From Bordetella petrii (GTDB lineage: Bacteria > Pseudomonadota > Gammaproteobacteria > Burkholderiales > Burkholderiaceae_B), in NCBI RefSeq assembly GCF_020991325.1, contig NZ_JAJMLX010000001.1, positions 1-64,000 of the forward strand: 64,000 nucleotides of DNA, given 5' to 3'. The notes beneath the pieces are model-generated. The model had not been told where the DNA came from, searched no databases, and worked only from the letters and a program-made list of their open reading frames with translations. Shown here one piece after another: positions 1 through 12,274 of this stretch. The translations under genes were made by a program, and so were the position numbers. How positions within the stretch are numbered: position 1 is the stretch's first letter; every line of letters starts with the position of its first letter.

Positions 1-1
1 C

Positions 2-91
2 ATCCGCCACCTGGTCGATGAAGGGGTCATCACCCAGCAAGGCAGCCGGGTTTGCGTGCTGAATGTCCAGCGCCTGGAACAATTCGAATAG
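2..91 (+). CDS. Crp/Fnr-family transcriptional regulator, C-terminal fragment
   Basis: Only the last 29 residues are in the window; the gene begins before base 1. The peptide (RHLVDEGVITQQGSRVCVLN, then a short acidic tail) resembles the end of the winged-helix DNA-binding domain of Crp/Fnr regulators, where a wing strand (GVITQQGSRV) follows the recognition helix. It lies 8 bases before dnrP and next to nor/nir genes, so a DNR/NnrR-type nitric-oxide-responsive activator is likely. It would be the natural candidate to bind the TTGAC-N4-RTCAA boxes in this window. Family is fairly certain; the DNR subgroup is inferred from context. Confidence 0.7.
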   Translation: MRHLVDEGVITQQGSRVCVLNVQRLEQFE

Positions 92-99
92 CCACCACC

Positions 100-291
100 A
101 TGCCCGATTGCTTGTACTGCTTACACACCATGCCGGCTGGCCACGCCCACTGCGGGCACTGCGGCATGCCGCTGCCCGCGGCCACCGAGCGCGCCCGCAA
201 GCGGCGCTTGCGGCGTTTCCAGTGGTTCTGCCTGGCGCTGGCCCTGTTTTGCGCGGCCATGATCTACTGGCTGCCGCGCAGCCTGGCCTAG
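100..291 (+). CDS. dnrP: DnrP-like small zinc-ribbon membrane protein
   Basis: This 63-residue protein begins with two CxxC pairs (CLYC and CGHC, about residues 4-23) that form a zinc ribbon. A basic stretch (RARKRRLRRF) follows, then one hydrophobic segment (about residues 40-58). This is the layout of DnrP, a small protein of unknown function found beside dnr in pseudomonads. I chose the ATG at 100 because it starts right at the zinc ribbon; an upstream in-frame ATG at 52 lies inside the preceding regulator gene. It probably shares a transcript with that regulator. It ends convergent with norD. Confidence 0.7.
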   Translation: MPDCLYCLHTMPAGHAHCGHCGMPLPAATERARKRRLRRFQWFCLALALFCAAMIYWLPRSLA

Positions 292-317
292 GGCAGGCCC
301 GCCCTGAAACCAACCTG

Positions 318-333
318 CCCCGCGATGGCGGGG
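318..333. terminator. Short GC hairpin between dnrP and norD
   Basis: A perfect six-base-pair stem (CCCCGC / GCGGGG) with a GATG loop touches the norD stop codon and lies 26 bases after dnrP. It fits a shared 3'-end structure for convergent genes, but no T-run follows on either strand. It is at best a weak or Rho-assisted terminator. Confidence 0.4.
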
Positions 334-2166
334 TCAAGGCTGCGTAAGCTGGCGGTACAGCTGGGGCAGGCGCAGCGGCAACTGCCGTGGCTGGCGGATT
401 AGTGTGTACCCATGCGCCCCGAACATATACGGCAAATAGCTGCCCGCCTCGCGGTCTATGGTGATGCAGAACGGCAGCAAGCCCTGCCGGCGCGCCTCGA
501 TCACCGCCTGGCGTGTATCTTCGACGCCATAACGGCCTTCGTAGCGGTCTAGATCATTCGGCTTGCCGTCGGTAACCAGCAGCAGCAGCTTGCGGCGGCA
601 TGGCTGGCCGTCCAGCATCCGCGCGGCCTGGCGGATCGCCGCCCCCATGCGCGTGTAATAGCCGGGGCGCAGGGCCTGCAGGCTTCCACGCACCTCGTCT
701 GTGTAGCGCTGCCGGAAGCTCTTGATTTCCAGCACGCGCACCTGCTGTCGGCGCAGCGACGAAAACCCGTACAACGCAAAAGGATCGCCCACGGCCGACA
801 ACGCCTCGGCGAACAGCATCAGGCTATCGCCAATGACGTCTATCACCCGGTACTGGTCGTCCAGATGCGCCTCGGTGGACATGGACAAGTCGGCCAGCAG
901 CAGGCAGGCAAGGTCGCGGCGGGCGGGCCGGCGTTCCATGAACCAGCCCTGCTCGGCGCAAGGGCCATGGCGCCGCTCGGCCTGGAAATCTATCCAGGCC
1001 TGCATGTCCAGTTCGCTGCCCACCGGTTGCTGCCGCAGCCACTGGCGTTCGCTGCGCAGATGCTCGAACTGGCGGCGCAGGCGCGTGGCCAGCGGCGCCA
1101 GGCGCGAGGGCAGGCCCTGAGCGGCCGAGGGTCGAGGGGCCAGCATCTGTACCCACACGAAATGGTTCTGCAACCGTTGTTGGCGGTAATCCCATTCGGG
1201 CAAGGCCTGGGTTTCACCCAAGGGCAGGTCGTCGGCTTCGGCGGGCGGCAGGTCCAGGTCCAGCTTCAGCCCGCCGCCCTGGCGCATGCGCTTGCGCGAA
1301 ATGGCCAGTTCGTCCAGGTCGTCCGCCGCCCGCGCGGCATCGGCGTTCTCGCCATCGTCGCCCTGCCGGTCCAGGTCGATGTGCTCGGACCAACTGAACA
1401 GGTTCTCCAGGCGGATCAACAACAGCCCGCCCTTGCTGGTGGAATCGGCCACCCGCGAGGCCCGCTTGCGCCCCGCCTTCCGTTGCTGCGGGGCGGCAGG
1501 GACGACACCGGCGTCATCTTCCGGTTCGGCGCATTGCGCGGCCCCCAAACGCCGGGCCGGATACAGCCACAAGGGGACAGGACACGGCGCGTATTCGCAA
1601 CGTGGGAACTCGGCGACACTGCCTGGTTCGCGCAGCGCTTGCCGCAGAGCGCGCTCCAGCTCGGCTTCGGCGGGCCGCAGCCTGGCCGGATCGGGCCGCC
1701 ACGGCAGGTGAGCGTCGACCAGCCGGCGATACCTGCCGCGCAATGCCGGATAGCGCCGCAACAAGACGCCGACCCAGCGTTGGTTGTCGCGTCCCCAATG
1801 CAGCATGGGGCCCGCATGGGCGGCCAGCAGGGCCAGCCAGCGATACAGTTCCGCATTCAGCGCCGGTTGGGGATACGCTGCCAGCCGTTCGGGCAAGCGC
1901 AGGGTATCGGTGTCACGCCAGGCAACCGGGCTATACCGCCCCGCGCCCGCAACCTGCTGCAACAACTTGCGGCGCAATACCAGGCGTCGGCTGTCGGTTG
2001 TTTCCAGGGCGATGCCGCCATCGCCACCCATGGCGCGAAACAGGATACCTAGCGATTGCCGCAAGTCTTCCAGCGCCGCACCCGCATCCGGAAAATCCAG
2101 GCGAGCCCGGCGCATGATGAACCGGTGCCACCAGCCCCCGACCCACTCTTCTACCTCGAATCCCAA
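334..2166 (-). CDS. norD: NorD, nitric oxide reductase activation protein
   Basis: NorD is a cytoplasmic VWA-domain protein that works with the MoxR-type ATPase NorQ to mature NorCB, probably by helping metal insertion. The C-terminal third carries a VWA fold with a MIDAS motif (DLSMST, in LLLADLSMSTEAHLDD). The N-terminus (EVEEWVGGWWHRF) matches the NorD family start. I favour a TTG start at 2166, preceded by AAGGG seven bases upstream; an in-frame ATG at 2214 would add 16 residues but has no Shine-Dalgarno sequence. The gene is last in norCBD, beginning after a short gap behind norB. Confidence 0.92.
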   Translation of the reverse strand: MGFEVEEWVGGWWHRFIMRRARLDFPDAGAALEDLRQSLGILFRAMGGDGGIALETTDSRRLVLRRKLLQQVAGAGRYSPVAWRDTDTLRLPERLAAYPQPALNAELYRWLALLAAHAGPMLHWGRDNQRWVGVLLRRYPALRGRYRRLVDAHLPWRPDPARLRPAEAELERALRQALREPGSVAEFPRCEYAPCPVPLWLYPARRLGAAQCAEPEDDAGVVPAAPQQRKAGRKRASRVADSTSKGGLLLIRLENLFSWSEHIDLDRQGDDGENADAARAADDLDELAISRKRMRQGGGLKLDLDLPPAEADDLPLGETQALPEWDYRQQRLQNHFVWVQMLAPRPSAAQGLPSRLAPLATRLRRQFEHLRSERQWLRQQPVGSELDMQAWIDFQAERRHGPCAEQGWFMERRPARRDLACLLLADLSMSTEAHLDDQYRVIDVIGDSLMLFAEALSAVGDPFALYGFSSLRRQQVRVLEIKSFRQRYTDEVRGSLQALRPGYYTRMGAAIRQAARMLDGQPCRRKLLLLVTDGKPNDLDRYEGRYGVEDTRQAVIEARRQGLLPFCITIDREAGSYLPYMFGAHGYTLIRQPRQLPLRLPQLYRQLTQP

Positions 2167-2248
2167 GTCGATACCCTTGTAAGGCCGCGCAAACGGCAGC
2201 GGCCCGCAGTACATGCCGGGCCGCTACAGGCGCGGATTGCCGCCCGCT

Positions 2249-3676
<1,428 letters not shown>

Positions 3677-4117
3677 TCAGCCCTCGCGGTTGGGAGGCCA
3701 GTTGTAGTTGTTGATCTTGGAAGTCCATTCCAGGAACTCGGCCATGTCGTCCACTTCCTGGTCGGAAAGGTGGAATTGAGGCATGGTGCGGCGACCCGGC
3801 ACCCCGAGGGGTTGGGCGCTCATCCAGGCGCGCAGGAACGACTTGAAATCTTGTTCGCCGCCGCGGCGCTCGTACACGTTGCCCAGCTCGGGCGCAAAAT
3901 AAGCCCCCTCGCCCAGCAGGGTGTGGCAGCCCACGCAGTTGTTCTGTTCCCAGACCAGCTTGCCGCGCACGACGGCCTGGGTCATTTCGGATTCGTTGGT
4001 ACTTTCCGGGAAGTGTTTTTCGGTGTGGAAGGTAAGAGCCAGGAATATCAGGATGAAGAAAACACTTCCCCCGAAATAGATGTTCCTGGCCATGCCTTTG
4101 GTAAAGGTTTCCGGCAT
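3677..4117 (-). CDS. norC: NorC, nitric oxide reductase cytochrome c subunit
   Basis: NorC is the membrane-anchored monoheme cytochrome c that passes electrons to NorB. The 146-residue protein has one N-terminal membrane helix (about residues 13-30) and a periplasmic heme domain with CVGCH at residues 61-65. A methionine in the TMPQFHLS region is a plausible axial ligand. The frame is open upstream to 4243, but the ATG at 4117 is the family start and lies 59 bases from a DNR/FNR-type box. norC is therefore probably the first gene of its own unit, norCBD, separate from norQEF. Confidence 0.96.
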   Translation of the reverse strand: MPETFTKGMARNIYFGGSVFFILIFLALTFHTEKHFPESTNESEMTQAVVRGKLVWEQNNCVGCHTLLGEGAYFAPELGNVYERRGGEQDFKSFLRAWMSAQPLGVPGRRTMPQFHLSDQEVDDMAEFLEWTSKINNYNWPPNREG

Positions 4118-4175
4118 GATCGCCCCTGTGGCTATAGGTGGGCACCATTCTAGGAACCGACTTCGCCAGACCAGC

Positions 4176-4189
4176 TTGACTGCAATCAA
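4176..4189 (-). promoter_or_regulatory. DNR/FNR-type box upstream of norC
   Basis: TTGACTGCAATCAA matches the FNR/DNR consensus TTGAT-N4-ATCAA at nine of ten defined bases. It is centred about 65 bases before the norC start, in the gap between norF and norC. This suits activation by an NO- or oxygen-sensing Crp/Fnr regulator such as the one cut off at the left edge. Confidence 0.8.
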
Positions 4190-4232
4190 TTCAGGAAAAA
4201 TGTTGGCCCGGACATGCCGCCGCGCAAACTCG

Positions 4233-4481
4233 CTAGGGCCCAAGCGCGGCCGCCAACCCTATCCCCAGGGCTATCGCAACAGGCCAGGCCAGCAGCAACA
4301 GGTACCACCCGCGTGGCGCGTGCCGCAACTCCATGAACCCGTCGATGATCAGCCACGCTTTCACCACGGCCAGCACGGCGATGACCGCACGCGCCGGTTC
4401 ACCCCCGGCGCCGCCCGCCACCGCCACGGTAGCCGCCGTCAGCAGAACCAGGCCCACCCAGCACCAGAACAATCGTGTCAT
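4233..4481 (-). CDS. norF: NorF-like small membrane protein (cytochrome oxidase subunit IV family)
   Basis: This 82-residue, very hydrophobic protein has three predicted membrane helices (about residues 5-20, 29-45 and 57-78) and a KAWLIIDGFMELR segment. That segment is typical of the prokaryotic cytochrome c oxidase subunit IV family to which NorF belongs. NorF is an accessory protein of nitric oxide reductase that supports full activity; its exact role is not settled. I chose the internal ATG at 4481 because the longer frame runs back into norE. It follows norE with a 10-base gap. Confidence 0.8.
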   Translation of the reverse strand: MTRLFWCWVGLVLLTAATVAVAGGAGGEPARAVIAVLAVVKAWLIIDGFMELRHAPRGWYLLLLAWPVAIALGIGLAAALGP

Positions 4482-4491
4482 GGCAGCAGCC

Positions 4492-5059
4492 TCAGTCCAG
4501 CAAATACACCAGAGGGAACAGCACCACCCACACCAGGTCCACCATGTGCCAGTACAAAGTGCCGGACTCCATGCCCGCATGCTGTGCAGGCCCGTAGCAG
4601 CCCTGCCGGCTGCGCCAGGCCATCCAGCCCAGTATCACCATGCCCAGCAGCACGTGCAGGAAGTGGAAGCCCGTCAGGATCCAGTAAAGCGTGAAGAACG
4701 TGTCGCGCTCCAGGCCCAGGCCCGATCGCGCCAGGTGGGCATATTCGCCAAACTTCAACACCACATAGCCGCCGGCGGCCGCCAGCGCCGCACCCAATAG
4801 CCTGGCCGTGCCGGAACGCCCCTGACGGGTGCGCGCCAATGCCAGCGCGGCGAACAGGCCAGCCGTCAGCAGGCTTAGTGTCAGCGTCCAACCCAATGAT
4901 GTGTCCAGCAGCCGGCGGCCCGCGCGGAACACGGCTGGCTGCATGGCCTGGGCCACGGCGAAGGCCAGGATCAGGATGCCGAACACGGTGAGCTCGGCCA
5001 GGATAAAGAACCACATCGCCAAGTCGCCTGGCAGGCGCCGGCTGGCAGGTATCGCCGCC

Positions 5060-5076
<17 letters not shown>
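4492..5076 (-). CDS. norE: NorE, cytochrome c oxidase subunit III-like protein
   Basis: The 194-residue protein has five predicted membrane helices and the cytochrome oxidase subunit III signature (GDLAMWFFILAE near the start; FHFLHVLLGM and YWHMVDLVWVVLF near the end). In denitrifiers NorE is an accessory membrane protein for nitric oxide reductase and is not part of the purified NorCB complex. Its start lies inside the last codons of norQ (17-base overlap), implying translational coupling in norQ-norE-norF. Confidence 0.9.
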
Positions 5077-7790
<2,714 letters not shown>

Positions 7791-7812
7791 GCCCTACTCC
7801 TCATCACCGGAA

Positions 7813-7834
7813 GGCGGTTCCCACGGGAACCGCC
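7813..7834 (+). terminator. Perfect 10-bp hairpin just after nirS
   Basis: GGCGGTTCCC and GGGAACCGCC pair perfectly around a two-base AC spacer, 22 bases after the nirS stop and 10 before nirT. Only CATTTG follows, not a real T-run. It is therefore more likely a partial terminator or an mRNA-stabilising structure that keeps nirS message above the rest of the operon. Confidence 0.6.
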
Positions 7835-7844
7835 CATTTGAATC

Positions 7845-8435
7845 ATGACACTACACCATGGCAAGAAGGGTATCTGGGCCTGGTTGCGCCGCCCCAGCGC
7901 AAGCATCTCGCTGGGCGGGTTGCTGCTTGCCGGCATCGCCCTGGGCATATTCTTCTGGGGTGGTTTCAATACCGCGCTTGAGGCCACCAACACCGAGGCT
8001 TTCTGTATTTCGTGCCATGAAATGCGCGACAACGTCTATCCCGAATACAAGGAAACCGTTCATTACAGCAACCGCACCGGTGTCAGGGCCACCTGCCCCG
8101 ACTGCCACGTTCCCAAAGACTGGACTTACAAAATGATCCGCAAGGTCCAGGCGTCGAAAGAGCTCTGGGGAAAACTGGCAGGAACCATCGATACCCGCGA
8201 GAAGTTCGAGGCCAAGCGCCTGGAGCTGGCCCGCCATGAATGGCAGCGCATGAAGGCGTCCGATTCCCGCGAATGCCGCAACTGCCATGGCCTGGAAAGC
8301 ATGAATCCGGAACTGCAGAAACAACGAGCCCGCAAGCAGCACCAAATGGCAACCGAAGACGGCATGACCTGCATCGATTGCCACAAGGGCATTGCCCACC
8401 ACAAGCCCGAAGGCATGACCGACGACGACGAATAG
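7845..8435 (+). CDS. nirT: NirT, NapC/NirT-family tetraheme cytochrome c
   Basis: NirT is a membrane-anchored quinol dehydrogenase that feeds electrons from the quinone pool to periplasmic acceptors, here probably NirS or its donors. The 196 residues have one N-terminal membrane helix (about 21-40) and four heme motifs: CISCH (54-58), CPDCH, CRNCH and CIDCH. It is a close paralogue of NapC at 33,411 (shared [17 protein letters not shown] and NRTGVRA stretches). No clear ribosome site precedes the ATG, which sits 10 bases after the post-nirS hairpin. Confidence 0.93.
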   Translation: MTLHHGKKGIWAWLRRPSASISLGGLLLAGIALGIFFWGGFNTALEATNTEAFCISCHEMRDNVYPEYKETVHYSNRTGVRATCPDCHVPKDWTYKMIRKVQASKELWGKLAGTIDTREKFEAKRLELARHEWQRMKASDSRECRNCHGLESMNPELQKQRARKQHQMATEDGMTCIDCHKGIAHHKPEGMTDDDE

Positions 8436-8476
8436 CCGCCCCGCCGCTCGCACCATCCCAAAGAAAGGAATCCGGC

Positions 8477-9352
8477 ATGAAGAAAACCCAGTTGGCTGGC
8501 GTCGCCAGTATCTTATTCACCCTGTCGGCCGCTGCCGTCCATGCGGCGCCACCCGCCGACTGGAACAAGGTCAAGGCTGTCGACCTGGTTCTGTTCTACC
8601 CCGGAGTTTCTCCCGTTGAATGGATCACCAAGGGCACCGAGCATGGCGGCGCCCGGGCCTTGAAAAAGGGCGAAACCTGCGCCGATTGCCACTCTGAAGA
8701 AGTCGCCAACATGGGCCAGTTGATCGCCAGCGGAAAGAAGCTCGAGCCGGCGCCCATATCGGGAAAGGCCCCGGCCATCACCGTCAAAGTACAGGCGGCG
8801 CACGACACAGAAAACCTGTACCTGCGCTTCAGTTGGACACAACCCAAGGCCTCGGGGGCGCCAAAAATGGACGCCGACAACCCCGTCAAGATCGCCTACA
8901 TGCTGGAAGCCGGAGGCAAGGTTGAACTGGCCCAGCCGGGCGGCTGCTGGGGAGCCTGCCATGGCGACGCACGCACCATGCCGGGTGCCGACGCCAACAA
9001 AACCAAGTACGTCAAGAACGGCTCGCTGGATCAAGGCGTCTTCTACGACTTGAACCAGTGGCGCAGCGGTAGCGGCAACGCCTATGACGGCTACGTGGCC
9101 GACCAGCGCGTCATGGAGGGCGGTACGGCACTGCTGGGCGCAAGCGGCAAGCGCGACGGCGACACCTGGACAGTCGATTTCACCCGCAAGCTGCAAGGTG
9201 GCAGCGGAGACGTCACCCTGGAATCCGGCCACACCTACCCCTTTGGCCTGGCTATCCACGATGACCACGCTACAGGCCGCTACCACCATGTTTCGCTGGG
9301 CTACCAGTTGGGCATAGACACGGTTGCCGACATTACCGCGGCCCGCCAGTAG
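8477..9352 (+). CDS. nirB: NirB-type periplasmic cytochrome c-552
   Basis: The 291-residue protein has a signal peptide (about 1-23), one canonical heme motif CADCH (68-72), and a second motif CWGACH (157-162) with three residues between the cysteines. The rest resembles the ethylbenzene-dehydrogenase heme-binding fold. Length and position between nirT and nirC match nirB (cytochrome c-552) of Pseudomonas stutzeri, whose exact role in nitrite respiration is unclear; an electron carrier is likely. It is not the assimilatory siroheme nitrite reductase also called NirB. A good ribosome site (AAAGGA) precedes the ATG. Confidence 0.8.
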   Translation: MKKTQLAGVASILFTLSAAAVHAAPPADWNKVKAVDLVLFYPGVSPVEWITKGTEHGGARALKKGETCADCHSEEVANMGQLIASGKKLEPAPISGKAPAITVKVQAAHDTENLYLRFSWTQPKASGAPKMDADNPVKIAYMLEAGGKVELAQPGGCWGACHGDARTMPGADANKTKYVKNGSLDQGVFYDLNQWRSGSGNAYDGYVADQRVMEGGTALLGASGKRDGDTWTVDFTRKLQGGSGDVTLESGHTYPFGLAIHDDHATGRYHHVSLGYQLGIDTVADITAARQ

Positions 9353-9379
9353 GCCCGGCCAGAGCACACCGGGGCAAAC

Positions 9380-9712
9380 ATGGCAGGCATCTGGCAAGGC
9401 ATCGTACTGGCCGGGCTGTTGGCGGCGGGCCCAGGCGCGCCGTCCGCGCAGGCCGACCCTACCCCCAGGCGGCAGGCTCAGCTCGACCACCTGCTGCGGC
9501 AAGACTGCGGCTCTTGCCACGGTCTGCGCATGACGGGCGGCCTGGGGCCGCCCCTGACACGCCAGGCCCTGGCCACCCGGCCGCGCGAACTGCTGATATC
9601 CACCATTGCGCTGGGGCGGCCGGGCACAGCCATGCCCGGCTGGGAAGCATTGCTCAGCCCGCAAGACATCGCCTGGCTGGCCGACCGGCTACTGCAAGGA
9701 TTCCCTCCATGA
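9380..9712 (+). CDS. nirC: NirC, small periplasmic c-type cytochrome
   Basis: The 110-residue precursor has a signal peptide (about residues 1-25) and a single heme motif CGSCH (43-47); the AMPGW segment may give the methionine ligand. NirC is a c55x-type electron carrier able to donate to NirS or take part in heme d1 maturation. Its stop overlaps the first nirF start in ATGATG. Confidence 0.88.
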   Translation: MAGIWQGIVLAGLLAAGPGAPSAQADPTPRRQAQLDHLLRQDCGSCHGLRMTGGLGPPLTRQALATRPRELLISTIALGRPGTAMPGWEALLSPQDIAWLADRLLQGFPP

Positions 9713-10881
9713 TGCGTACCCTGCTGGCCTGCCTGACTTGCCTGGCGCTGCTCGGCTGCACTCCGTTGCCCATGCGCGGCACCGGAGACCTCGGCCTCGT
9801 GATCGAACGCGATGCCGGCAGCATACAGATCATTGAAAGCACTGGCCGCACCAGCCTGGGCCGTGTGCATGGGCTGGGCGATTTGTCGCACGCATCGGTG
9901 GTGTTCTCGCGCGACCAGCGCCATGCCTATGTCTTCGGGCGCGACGGGGGCCTGACCAAAGTCGATCTACTGGCGCGCCGCGTAGCCAAGCGCATCATGC
10001 AGGGCGGCAACAGCATCGGCGGCGCCATCAGCCAGGACGGCACGTTGATCGCAGTGGGCAACTATGATCCCGGTGGCATCAAGGTGTTCGATGCCGCCAC
10101 CCTGGAGCAAGTGGCCGACATTCCCGCCACGCCGCTGCCCACCGGCCGCCGCTCGCGCGTCGTCGGAGTGGTCGATGCACCGGGCCGGCGCTTCGTATAC
10201 AGCCTGTTCGACACCGGCGAAATCTGGGTGGCCGACTTCAGCCAGGGCAACACCCCCTTTGTCAGCCGCCATACGGACATAGGCATTCAGCCCTACGATG
10301 CCCTGCTTACCCCCGACGGGCGCTACTACCTGGCCGGTCTGTTCGGCGAAGACGGCATGGCGCGCCTCGACCTTTGGCACCCCGAACGCGGTGTGCAACG
10401 GGTGTTGCAACATTATGGCCGGGGTGAGCGCAAACTGCCGGTGTACAAGATGCCGCATCTGGAAGGCTGGGCCGTTGCCGGCACCCAGACTTTCGTGCCC
10501 GCGGTAGGCCGCCACCAGGTGCTTGTGATGTCCACCGGAACCTGGCAACAGACAGGGGCCATCAATGTCGCCGGGCAGCCGGTGTTCGTCATGGCACGCC
10601 CCGATGGCCGACAGGTGTGGGTGAACTTCGCCTACCCCGACAACCAGTTGGTACAGGTCATCGACACCGAAACCCTGCAAGTCGTCGCCACCCTTGAACC
10701 GGGGCCCGCGGTGCTGCACATGGAATTCACCTCGCGCGGCGACCAATTGTGGCTGTCGGTACGCGACGGCGGCGAAATCCAGGTCTGGAATCCCTATCGC
10801 CTGCAACGCATCGGCAGCCTGCCCGCCAGCAGCCCCAGCGGCATATTCTTCAGCAGCAGGGCCCATGCCACCGGACTCTGA
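9709..10881 (+). CDS. nirF: NirF, heme d1 biosynthesis lipoprotein
   Basis: NirF is a periplasmic propeller protein related to the d1 domain of NirS and is essential for heme d1 formation. The 390 residues start with a lipoprotein signal peptide ending in LLGC (lipid-modified Cys17), followed by repeated propeller strands such as VVFSRDQRHAYVFGRDG. The tail matches the C-terminal propeller blade of NirS and NirN. Two adjacent ATG codons (9709 and 9712) overlap the nirC stop; either could be used. The end overlaps nirD by 17 bases. Confidence 0.93.
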   Translation: MMRTLLACLTCLALLGCTPLPMRGTGDLGLVIERDAGSIQIIESTGRTSLGRVHGLGDLSHASVVFSRDQRHAYVFGRDGGLTKVDLLARRVAKRIMQGGNSIGGAISQDGTLIAVGNYDPGGIKVFDAATLEQVADIPATPLPTGRRSRVVGVVDAPGRRFVYSLFDTGEIWVADFSQGNTPFVSRHTDIGIQPYDALLTPDGRYYLAGLFGEDGMARLDLWHPERGVQRVLQHYGRGERKLPVYKMPHLEGWAVAGTQTFVPAVGRHQVLVMSTGTWQQTGAINVAGQPVFVMARPDGRQVWVNFAYPDNQLVQVIDTETLQVVATLEPGPAVLHMEFTSRGDQLWLSVRDGGEIQVWNPYRLQRIGSLPASSPSGIFFSSRAHATGL

Positions 10882-11332
10882 CCTGAATCCCCTGGCCTTG
10901 CGGGTGGCGAATACCTATCAGCACGGCATGCCCATCTGCGCACGGCCTTACCAGGTCATGGCGCGCACGCTGGGCTGCCAAGAGCACGAACTGCTGGACT
11001 GCCTGCGGCACATGCATGAAACCGGCATATTGGGGCGCATCGGCCCCGTGTTCGAGCACCGCCTCGCGGGTGCCAGCACCCTGGCGGCCCTGTCGGTGCC
11101 CGCGCACCGGATCGATTCGGTTGCGCTGCACATCAGCCAGTACCCCGAGGTCAATCACAATTATCTGCGTGATCACCCCTACAACCTGTGGTTTGTGCTG
11201 ACGGCCGCGCATCGCAGCCGCATCGACGACATCCTGGCCGAGATCGTCGCCCATACGGGCCTGGATCCCCTGGATCTTCCCATGGTGCGCGGCTATCGCA
11301 TCGACCTGGGCTTTCCCCTGGAGTCAACATGA
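10865..11332 (+). CDS. nirD: NirD, siroheme decarboxylase subunit
   Basis: NirD belongs to the Lrp/AsnC-like NirDLGH family. These proteins decarboxylate siroheme to didecarboxysiroheme, the second step of heme d1 synthesis. The 155-residue protein has an N-terminal winged-helix part and a C-terminal RAM-like domain with PEVNHNYLRDHPYNLWFV, the motif shared with NirG. It is assigned as nirD from gene order. It overlaps nirF by 17 bases and nirL by 4. Confidence 0.87.
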   Translation: MPPDSDLNPLALRVANTYQHGMPICARPYQVMARTLGCQEHELLDCLRHMHETGILGRIGPVFEHRLAGASTLAALSVPAHRIDSVALHISQYPEVNHNYLRDHPYNLWFVLTAAHRSRIDDILAEIVAHTGLDPLDLPMVRGYRIDLGFPLEST

Positions 11333-11838
11333 GCACAAGCCGCGGGCTGTCGCCATCCCAGGCGCTGCACCTGCGCCGCCTGCTCGAAAGCGGCCTGCCT
11401 CTGGCCGAACAGCCCTACGCGCTACTGGCACGGCAAATCGGCGTCCACCAGGAAGTCGTGCTGGCGCAGATGCAGCGCTGGAATCGCGAAAACCTGTTCC
11501 GCCGCATTGGGTTGGTGCTCAATCATCGGGCCTTGGGGTACCAGGCCAATGCCATGCTGGTGCTGGACGTGCCCGATGTCCAGGTGGACCTGGCCGGCCG
11601 GCAGCTGGGGCAGTCGCAAGGGATCAGCCTCTGCTACCAGCGGCCGCGGCGCCCCCCGCATTGGCCTTACAACCTGTTCTGCATGATGCACGGCCGCCAG
11701 CGCGACGCGGTGCGCCTGCGGGCGGAAACGCTGCTGCGCGAACTTGAACTCGCGCATCTGCCCCACCAATTGCTGTTCAGCACGCATGCATTCAAGCAAT
11801 GCGGCGGCCGCTATACCCAGGGAAGCCCACATGGATGA
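11329..11838 (+). CDS. nirL: NirL, siroheme decarboxylase subunit
   Basis: This 169-residue NirDLGH-family protein pairs with NirD-type subunits for siroheme decarboxylation. It shows the L/H-type signatures FRRIGLVLNHRALGYQANAM and CYQRPRRPPHWPYNLFCMMHG. Their histidine and arginine-rich loop are thought to contact the substrate. ATGA overlap with nirD shows coupling. Its closest relative here is nirH. Confidence 0.87.
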   Translation: MSTSRGLSPSQALHLRRLLESGLPLAEQPYALLARQIGVHQEVVLAQMQRWNRENLFRRIGLVLNHRALGYQANAMLVLDVPDVQVDLAGRQLGQSQGISLCYQRPRRPPHWPYNLFCMMHGRQRDAVRLRAETLLRELELAHLPHQLLFSTHAFKQCGGRYTQGSPHG

Positions 11839-12274
11839 GCTCGACCGTCGCTTGCTGAACTTGCTGCAGCATGGCCTGCCGCTGGAGCCCCGGCCATGGG
11901 AAACCCTGGCGGCGCAACTGCACGCCTCGCCACGCGAGCTGCGCAGGCGGGTTCGGGCATGGCTGGAAGACGGCACCCTGACGCGCTTCGGCCCCATGTT
12001 CGACGTAGAGCCACTGGGCGGATCCTTTACCCTGGCGGCGCTGTGCGTACCGCACGCGCGTATCGAGCAGGTGGCCGGCATACTCGCCGCCATGCCCGAA
12101 GTGGCTCACAACTACGAACGCAATCACACCTGGAACATGTGGTTCGTGCTGGCATGCACGTCACCACGCAAAGTAGCCGTGGCCATCGAACACATCGAAC
12201 AGCTCACCGGGCTGGCTGTCCTCAACCTGCCCAGAGAACGGACTTACCATGTCGGACTCCATTTCGCCGTCTGA
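11831..12274 (+). CDS. nirG: NirG, siroheme decarboxylase subunit
   Basis: The 147-residue protein is a NirD paralogue, sharing EVAHNYERNHTWNMWFVLA with the equivalent NirD stretch. It presumably forms a heterodimer with NirH in siroheme decarboxylation. It starts inside nirL (8-base overlap) and ends 26 bases inside nirH. Confidence 0.87.
   Translation: MDELDRRLLNLLQHGLPLEPRPWETLAAQLHASPRELRRRVRAWLEDGTLTRFGPMFDVEPLGGSFTLAALCVPHARIEQVAGILAAMPEVAHNYERNHTWNMWFVLACTSPRKVAVAIEHIEQLTGLAVLNLPRERTYHVGLHFAV

Noticed and set aside
865-2052. Long open frame on the plus strand opposite norD
   Set aside because: It is the shadow of norD in GC-rich DNA: composition is glutamine- and arginine-rich with no recognisable domain, and norD on the other strand has a full VWA domain.
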